Shown here one piece after another: positions 60,483 through 64,000 of a DNA stretch of 64,000 nucleotides (position 1 is its first letter; every line of letters begins with the position of its first letter). The translations under genes were made by a program, and so were the position numbers. The notes beneath the pieces are model-generated. The model did no database searches. It was given only the letters and a program-made list of their open reading frames with translations, and had not been told where the DNA came from. This stretch comes from Mycolicibacterium sp. BiH015 (GTDB taxonomy: Bacteria > Actinomycetota > Actinomycetes > Mycobacteriales > Mycobacteriaceae), in NCBI RefSeq assembly GCF_027706845.1, contig NZ_JAQGCZ010000003.1, positions 124,001-188,000 of the forward strand, read 5' to 3'.

Positions 60483-61882
60483 CACTCGATCATTCGGGTC
60501 ACGTACGGGGTCATGCCGCTGGTGCGCACCGGCGAGATCTTGACGACCGAGCCCGTGTACGGGGCCTCCAGCATCTGCCCGTCACCGAGATACATCGCGA
60601 CGTGCTGGCTCGCGTTGGGGCCGTAGAAGATCATGTCGCCGCGGCGCATCTGCGACGACGGGATCTTGCGGCCTGCGTTGTACTGCGAGCCCGAGTAGTG
60701 GTCGAGCTTGATGCCGACGCCGGCGAACATGTAAAGTATCAGGCCGGAGCAGTCGAAGCCGACAGTGCCTGCGCCCGAGTCGATTCCGCGGCTCGGGCCC
60801 GCGGCGTTGCCGCCGCCCCACGAGTACGGAACACCCAGCTGCGACATTCCGCGCCTGATCACGAACTCCGTCGCCTGAGGGCCTGCGACGGTCGGGATCG
60901 CACCGTTGGTGATGCCGGTCGGCGTGGGCAGCAGACCGATGCTCTGCAGGAACTTGCGGCCCAGGTTCTGGGTGATCTCGACCGACGTGGTGATGATCTT
61001 GAGGACCGCGTTGATGATCTGGATCGGATCGCCGCTGACGAACGCGCTCGGGATCTGAGGCAACGTCATGTCCCAGGCGGTCTCGCGATTTCCCGTGGCG
61101 GGGTCGACATCCCAGTCGGCTCCGGCACCGGCGCCGGCCGGGGAGGTCGCGGCCCCGGCCGGCGCCGCCGCTGGACCGCTGCCGGACGGCGCGGCCAGGG
61201 TTCGGGCTTCTTCCAATCTGGCCTGGGCGGTGGCGCGCTCGGCGGTCAGCCGGTCGAGTTCGACCTGCTGGGCCTTGAAGGTCTCCTGCGCGTCAGCCAG
61301 GGCCGAAACGGCTTGCTGCTGACTGGTTTCCGCAGCGGCGACCGCCTCGTCGGCTTTCTGCTTGGCCAGACGCGCTGCCGACTCCCTGTTGACCTGCTCG
61401 GTGCGCGCGCGCTGCAGATCTGCCATCACCTTCTGCGAGCTGAGCGAGAGGGTCTGGCCCGCTGCAGCGGTGTGCAGGATGTCGGACGGATCGGTGGCCG
61501 TCAGATACGAGTTCGACGGTCCGCTGACATACATCGCCGCGGCGAAGGTGTCGAAGCGGTCCTGGGCGGCCGCGATCGCGGCATTGGCGTCCTTGACACG
61601 TTGCGCGCTGGCATCGACTTCGACCTGGGCGGCGGCGGCGGTGTCGCGAGCGGTCTGGACGTCGAGGATGGCCTTGTTGACGCTCTCCTGCTGCATCTGG
61701 ATCTGCGCGCCGAGGTCTTGCAGCTGCTGATTGACGTTGGCGACGTCGGTGACCAACTGCGCGATGCTGTCTGGCCGGGCAGGCTGCGCCTGCGCGAGCG
61801 CCGGCGTGGTTAGCACCATGCCGAAGGCCAGGGACGCGGCGCACAGCCGCGAAGCGGAGGCGCCGCCAGGGGTGCGTCTCAT
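60479..61882 (-). CDS. ripA: Peptidoglycan endopeptidase RipA
   Basis: This 467-aa septal D,L-endopeptidase has a signal peptide ending near AQAQP (about 35), an N-terminal coiled coil (about 45-240) that blocks the active site in M. tuberculosis, a Pro/Ala linker, and an NlpC/P60 domain with Cys378, His427 and Glu439. AGGAGA nine bases before ATG 61882 sets this start over longer frames. Upstream AT-rich DNA holds several regulatory signals. Confidence 0.94.
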   Translation of the reverse strand: MRRTPGGASASRLCAASLAFGMVLTTPALAQAQPARPDSIAQLVTDVANVNQQLQDLGAQIQMQQESVNKAILDVQTARDTAAAAQVEVDASAQRVKDANAAIAAAQDRFDTFAAAMYVSGPSNSYLTATDPSDILHTAAAGQTLSLSSQKVMADLQRARTEQVNRESAARLAKQKADEAVAAAETSQQQAVSALADAQETFKAQQVELDRLTAERATAQARLEEARTLAAPSGSGPAAAPAGAATSPAGAGAGADWDVDPATGNRETAWDMTLPQIPSAFVSGDPIQIINAVLKIITTSVEITQNLGRKFLQSIGLLPTPTGITNGAIPTVAGPQATEFVIRRGMSQLGVPYSWGGGNAAGPSRGIDSGAGTVGFDCSGLILYMFAGVGIKLDHYSGSQYNAGRKIPSSQMRRGDMIFYGPNASQHVAMYLGDGQMLEAPYTGSVVKISPVRTSGMTPYVTRMIEW

Positions 61883-61947
61883 TCGACTCAATCTCCTCAG
61901 GCTCCACGCGGAACGTGTCGGCACAGGGTCTGGCGCCCGAGCCCAGA

Positions 61948-62044
61948 GTCACAGAAACCACAGCTGCAACATCAGGCACCGATTGCACCGTACGTCACAT
62001 TTGACCCTAAAGAAACTTTAGTCACGAATTACAAGATTGTAATT
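61948..62044. promoter_or_regulatory. AT-rich ripA upstream region: palindromes and GTCAC repeats
   Basis: Two inverted repeats are visible: CTAAAG-AAA-CTTTAG (62007-62021) and AATTACAA-GA-TTGTAATT (62027-62044). The second overlaps a minus-strand TACAAT -10 (62041-62036), giving a 5' leader of about 147 bases. GTCAC occurs three times on the plus strand (61948, 61994 and 62021), like MtrA sites. No known riboswitch was recognised. Confidence 0.5.
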
Positions 62045-62099
62045 GCAAACGGCGTTATCAAATAGTGATGTTTGAATTTGCGCGGTACGCGTCAATCCA

Positions 62100-62693
62100 T
62101 CAATCGGCGCTGGTCGACGCTGCCCTAGATTCGGCAGCGCGTTTGCCCCATTTCTGCAGGGCACGGGTTGCGACGACCGCGAGAGCGACCGCGAAAACAA
62201 GCACAATCGTGAATGGCGTCCAAGGGAAATGCGACGTCGTCAACTCGGCGACGAATTGCTGCGACGACAAGACGGGATCGCCCGTCTTGGCCTGGTCCTC
62301 GCCGGCCTCCAGCGTCACTCGATCGAACTCCGGGCTGTAGGTACCGGCAAACCCCGGGCTCAGCGCGAGCACCGTCGCACCGGGGTTGGCCTCCCCCACC
62401 TCGGTCGCGATGTCGCGCAGCGGGGTGTGAATCGGCGGGTTGGCGTCGATGACGACGATCTTGAGATCGATACCCTCGCCGGCGGCCTCCTGGACCACCC
62501 GCTCGAGTTGCGATTGGACCTCCGGAGAGGTCCCGACGGGCACGCTCACGCCCGTTTCGGCCACGTTGGCACGCACAATGTCCATGCAGGCGTCCGGGAC
62601 CGGTTCGCCCGGCTTGACGTCGATGCCCACGGATTGACACAGCTGCACCGGGATATAGGTCGGCACGAACGGGACGAACTGCAGTCCAGACAC
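62100..62693 (-). CDS. Rv1476-like membrane protein (DUF6676)
   Basis: This 197-aa protein has a hydrophilic N-terminal domain with two cysteines and one membrane helix near the C-terminus (about 158-178, TPFTIVLVFAVALAVVATRAL) before a basic tail. Counterpart of Rv1476, found beside acn and ripA. TACGGT six bases before GTG 62693 makes it leaderless. Function unknown; it resembles TPM-type domains in length. Confidence 0.85.
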   Translation of the reverse strand: MSGLQFVPFVPTYIPVQLCQSVGIDVKPGEPVPDACMDIVRANVAETGVSVPVGTSPEVQSQLERVVQEAAGEGIDLKIVVIDANPPIHTPLRDIATEVGEANPGATVLALSPGFAGTYSPEFDRVTLEAGEDQAKTGDPVLSSQQFVAELTTSHFPWTPFTIVLVFAVALAVVATRALQKWGKRAAESRAASTSAD

Positions 62694-62699
62694 ATCAGC

Positions 62700-62705
62700 A
62701 CCGTA
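62700..62705 (-). promoter_or_regulatory. -10 element of leaderless Rv1476-like gene
   Basis: TACGGT (minus strand) six bases before GTG 62693. Confidence 0.6.
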
Positions 62706-62779
62706 CGCGACGGGTACCCGGCACGGGTGGCAGCACGCCGCCCCAGCGACAAGACTGAAAGTCGCCCTGTGAGTTCTTA

Positions 62780-62795
62780 CAGGACAAGCGTACTG
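62780..62795. promoter_or_regulatory. AcnR-type operator at the aconitase promoter
   Basis: CAGGAC-AAGC-GTACTG matches the CAGNAC-nnnc-GTACTG motif bound by the TetR repressor AcnR in Corynebacterium. It overlaps a likely -10 (TACTGT, 62791-62796), so binding would block acn transcription. The acnR homologue, if conserved, lies beyond the window. Confidence 0.75.
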
Positions 62796-62857
62796 TTAGA
62801 GTTACAGATGCCGCCGACACAGCCCGTCGCGGCGATGGTCTACAGCCGGGAGTTGAT

Positions 62858-64000
62858 GTGAGCAGCAAGAATTCATCCCTGAACTCGTTCGGGGCGAAGG
62901 ACACGCTGAAGGTCGGAGACAACAGCTACGAGATCTACCGCCTCGACGCGGTCCCCGGTAACGAGAAACTTCCCTACAGCCTCAAGGTGCTCGCCGAGAA
63001 CCTCCTTCGCACCGAGGACGGCGCCAACATCACCAAAGAGCACATCGAGGCGATCGCGAACTGGGATCCCGAGGCCGAGCCGAGCATCGAGATCCAGTTC
63101 ACGCCGGCTCGCGTGCTGATGCAGGACTTCACCGGCGTGCCGTGCATCGTCGACCTGGCCACGATGCGCGAAGCCGTCGCCGCCCTCGGCGGTGACCCGG
63201 ACAAGGTCAACCCGCTCTCCCCCGCGGAGATGGTCATCGACCACTCGGTGATCCTCGACGTCTTCGGGCGCGCCGACGCCTTCGAGCGCAACGTCGAACT
63301 CGAATACGAACGCAACGGCGAGCGCTACCAGTTCCTGCGCTGGGGCCAGGGCGCGTTCGACGACTTCAAGGTCGTCCCCCCGGGCACCGGCATCGTGCAC
63401 CAGGTCAACATCGAATATCTGGCCCGCGTGGTGATGACCCGGGATGGCGTGGCATACCCCGACACCTGCGTGGGCACCGACAGCCACACCACGATGGAGA
63501 ACGGCCTCGGCGTGCTCGGCTGGGGCGTCGGCGGTATCGAGGCCGAGGCGGCCATGCTGGGCCAGCCCGTGTCGATGCTCATCCCTCGGGTGGTCGGCTT
63601 CAAGCTGACCGGCGAGATCAAGCCCGGCGTCACCGCGACCGACGTCGTGCTGACGGTCACCGACATGCTGCGCAAGCACGGCGTCGTCGGCAAGTTCGTC
63701 GAGTTCTACGGCCAGGGCGTGGCCGAGGTGCCGCTGGCCAACCGCGCCACACTCGGCAACATGAGCCCCGAATTCGGTTCCACCGCAGCGATGTTCCCGA
63801 TCGACGAGGAGACCATCAACTACCTGCGACTGACCGGTCGCACCGACGAGCAGCTGGCGCTGGTCGAGGCCTATGCCAAGGAACAGGGCATGTGGCACGA
63901 CCCCGAGAAGGAGCCGGTGTTCTCGGAGTACCTGGAGCTCGACCTGTCGACGGTCGTGCCGTCGATCTCGGGGCCGAAGCGCCCGCAGGACCGCATCGAG
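62858..64000 (+). CDS. acn: Aconitate hydratase AcnA (5' part only)
   Basis: The first 381 codons are present and the gene runs off the right edge. The [4Fe-4S] enzyme interconverts citrate and isocitrate. The start [32 protein letters not shown] and [12 protein letters not shown] (first cluster Cys region) are aconitase A signatures. GGGAG five bases before GTG 62858 supports the start. Upstream is the AcnR-type operator. The other cluster cysteines lie beyond the edge. Confidence 0.96.
   Translation, partial: MSSKNSSLNSFGAKDTLKVGDNSYEIYRLDAVPGNEKLPYSLKVLAENLLRTEDGANITKEHIEAIANWDPEAEPSIEIQFTPARVLMQDFTGVPCIVDLATMREAVAALGGDPDKVNPLSPAEMVIDHSVILDVFGRADAFERNVELEYERNGERYQFLRWGQGAFDDFKVVPPGTGIVHQVNIEYLARVVMTRDGVAYPDTCVGTDSHTTMENGLGVLGWGVGGIEAEAAMLGQPVSMLIPRVVGFKLTGEIKPGVTATDVVLTVTDMLRKHGVVGKFVEFYGQGVAEVPLANRATLGNMSPEFGSTAAMFPIDEETINYLRLTGRTDEQLALVEAYAKEQGMWHDPEKEPVFSEYLELDLSTVVPSISGPKRPQDRIE

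Noticed and set aside
61883..62099. c-di-AMP (ydaO) riboswitch upstream of ripA.
   Set aside because: Such elements precede some actinobacterial peptidoglycan hydrolase genes, but I could not find the conserved ydaO blocks here.

Overview
The window is GC-rich and densely packed, with GTG/TTG starts, 4-bp ATGA/GTGA gene overlaps and many leaderless genes. Gene content and order (his operon, nadABC, bioA/F/D/B, glgX-treYZ, dnaE1, lspA, dinX, ileS, mutAB, fabG1-inhA-hemH, moxR1, ripAB, acn) match the Mycobacterium chromosome segment that runs from Rv1605 back to Rv1475c in M. tuberculosis. The large M. tuberculosis block between lipL and ileS is replaced here by a three-gene cassette, and some M. 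tuberculosis genes (e.g. mazEF4, Rv1482c) are absent. This fits an environmental, probably fast-growing mycobacterium (Mycolicibacterium type). No rRNA, tRNA, insertion sequence, prophage or CRISPR array was seen, and no gene-free stretch exceeds 300 bases.

Layout. 1-5442 (minus): hisD-C-B-H-A-impA-hisF, chained by 4-bp overlaps, hisF cut by the window edge. 5479-6562 (plus): deazaflavin-type reductase and LysE exporter. 6563-10466 (minus): nadA-B-C plus a small anchored protein, divergent from nrtR; a perfect inverted repeat lies in the 46-bp gap. 11260-12615: lipase. 12551-18829: biotin region. bioB-bsaP-DUF2567 and bioA / bioF-bioD-2H phosphoesterase run on the minus strand, and the TetR regulator bioQ runs on the plus strand. 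Two identical BioQ-type operators precede bioB and bioF. 18853-27214 (plus): membrane acyltransferase, then glgX-treY-treZ (glycogen to trehalose). 27231-32454: ilvA, a small membrane protein and dnaE1. 32526-38231: TetR regulator, rarD, rluD-type synthase, lspA, asparaginase, dinX and an S4 protein. 38300-41758: ileS with a T-box leader. 41791-43697: accessory cassette (condensation-like fragment, HTH protein, polytopic membrane protein). 43725-50134 (minus): lipL, meaB, mutB, mutA. 50234-52957: DedA-type protein, DoxX-like protein, SPFH protein and NfeD. 53017-56459: conserved protein, then fabG1-inhA-hemH. 56511-62693 (minus): Rv1476-like protein, ripA-ripB, moxR1, DUF58 and VWA genes. 62858-64000 (plus): 5' part of aconitase, preceded by an AcnR-type operator.

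Most interesting signals. (1) The bioB leader holds a 24-bp tandem repeat, in frame, that can be read as a leaderless 26-codon ORF ending in a 4-base overlap with the bioB start; a related, compensatorily changed module lies at the 5' end of bioF. (2) The HTH/condensation-like/membrane cassette has three CCCAAA half-sites in its shared promoter. (3) Promoters of the form TANNNT-N6 to N8-ATG/GTG recur across the window, indicating leaderless mRNAs. (4) Several regulatory sites can be read by eye: NrtR, BioQ, AcnR and the ileS T-box.
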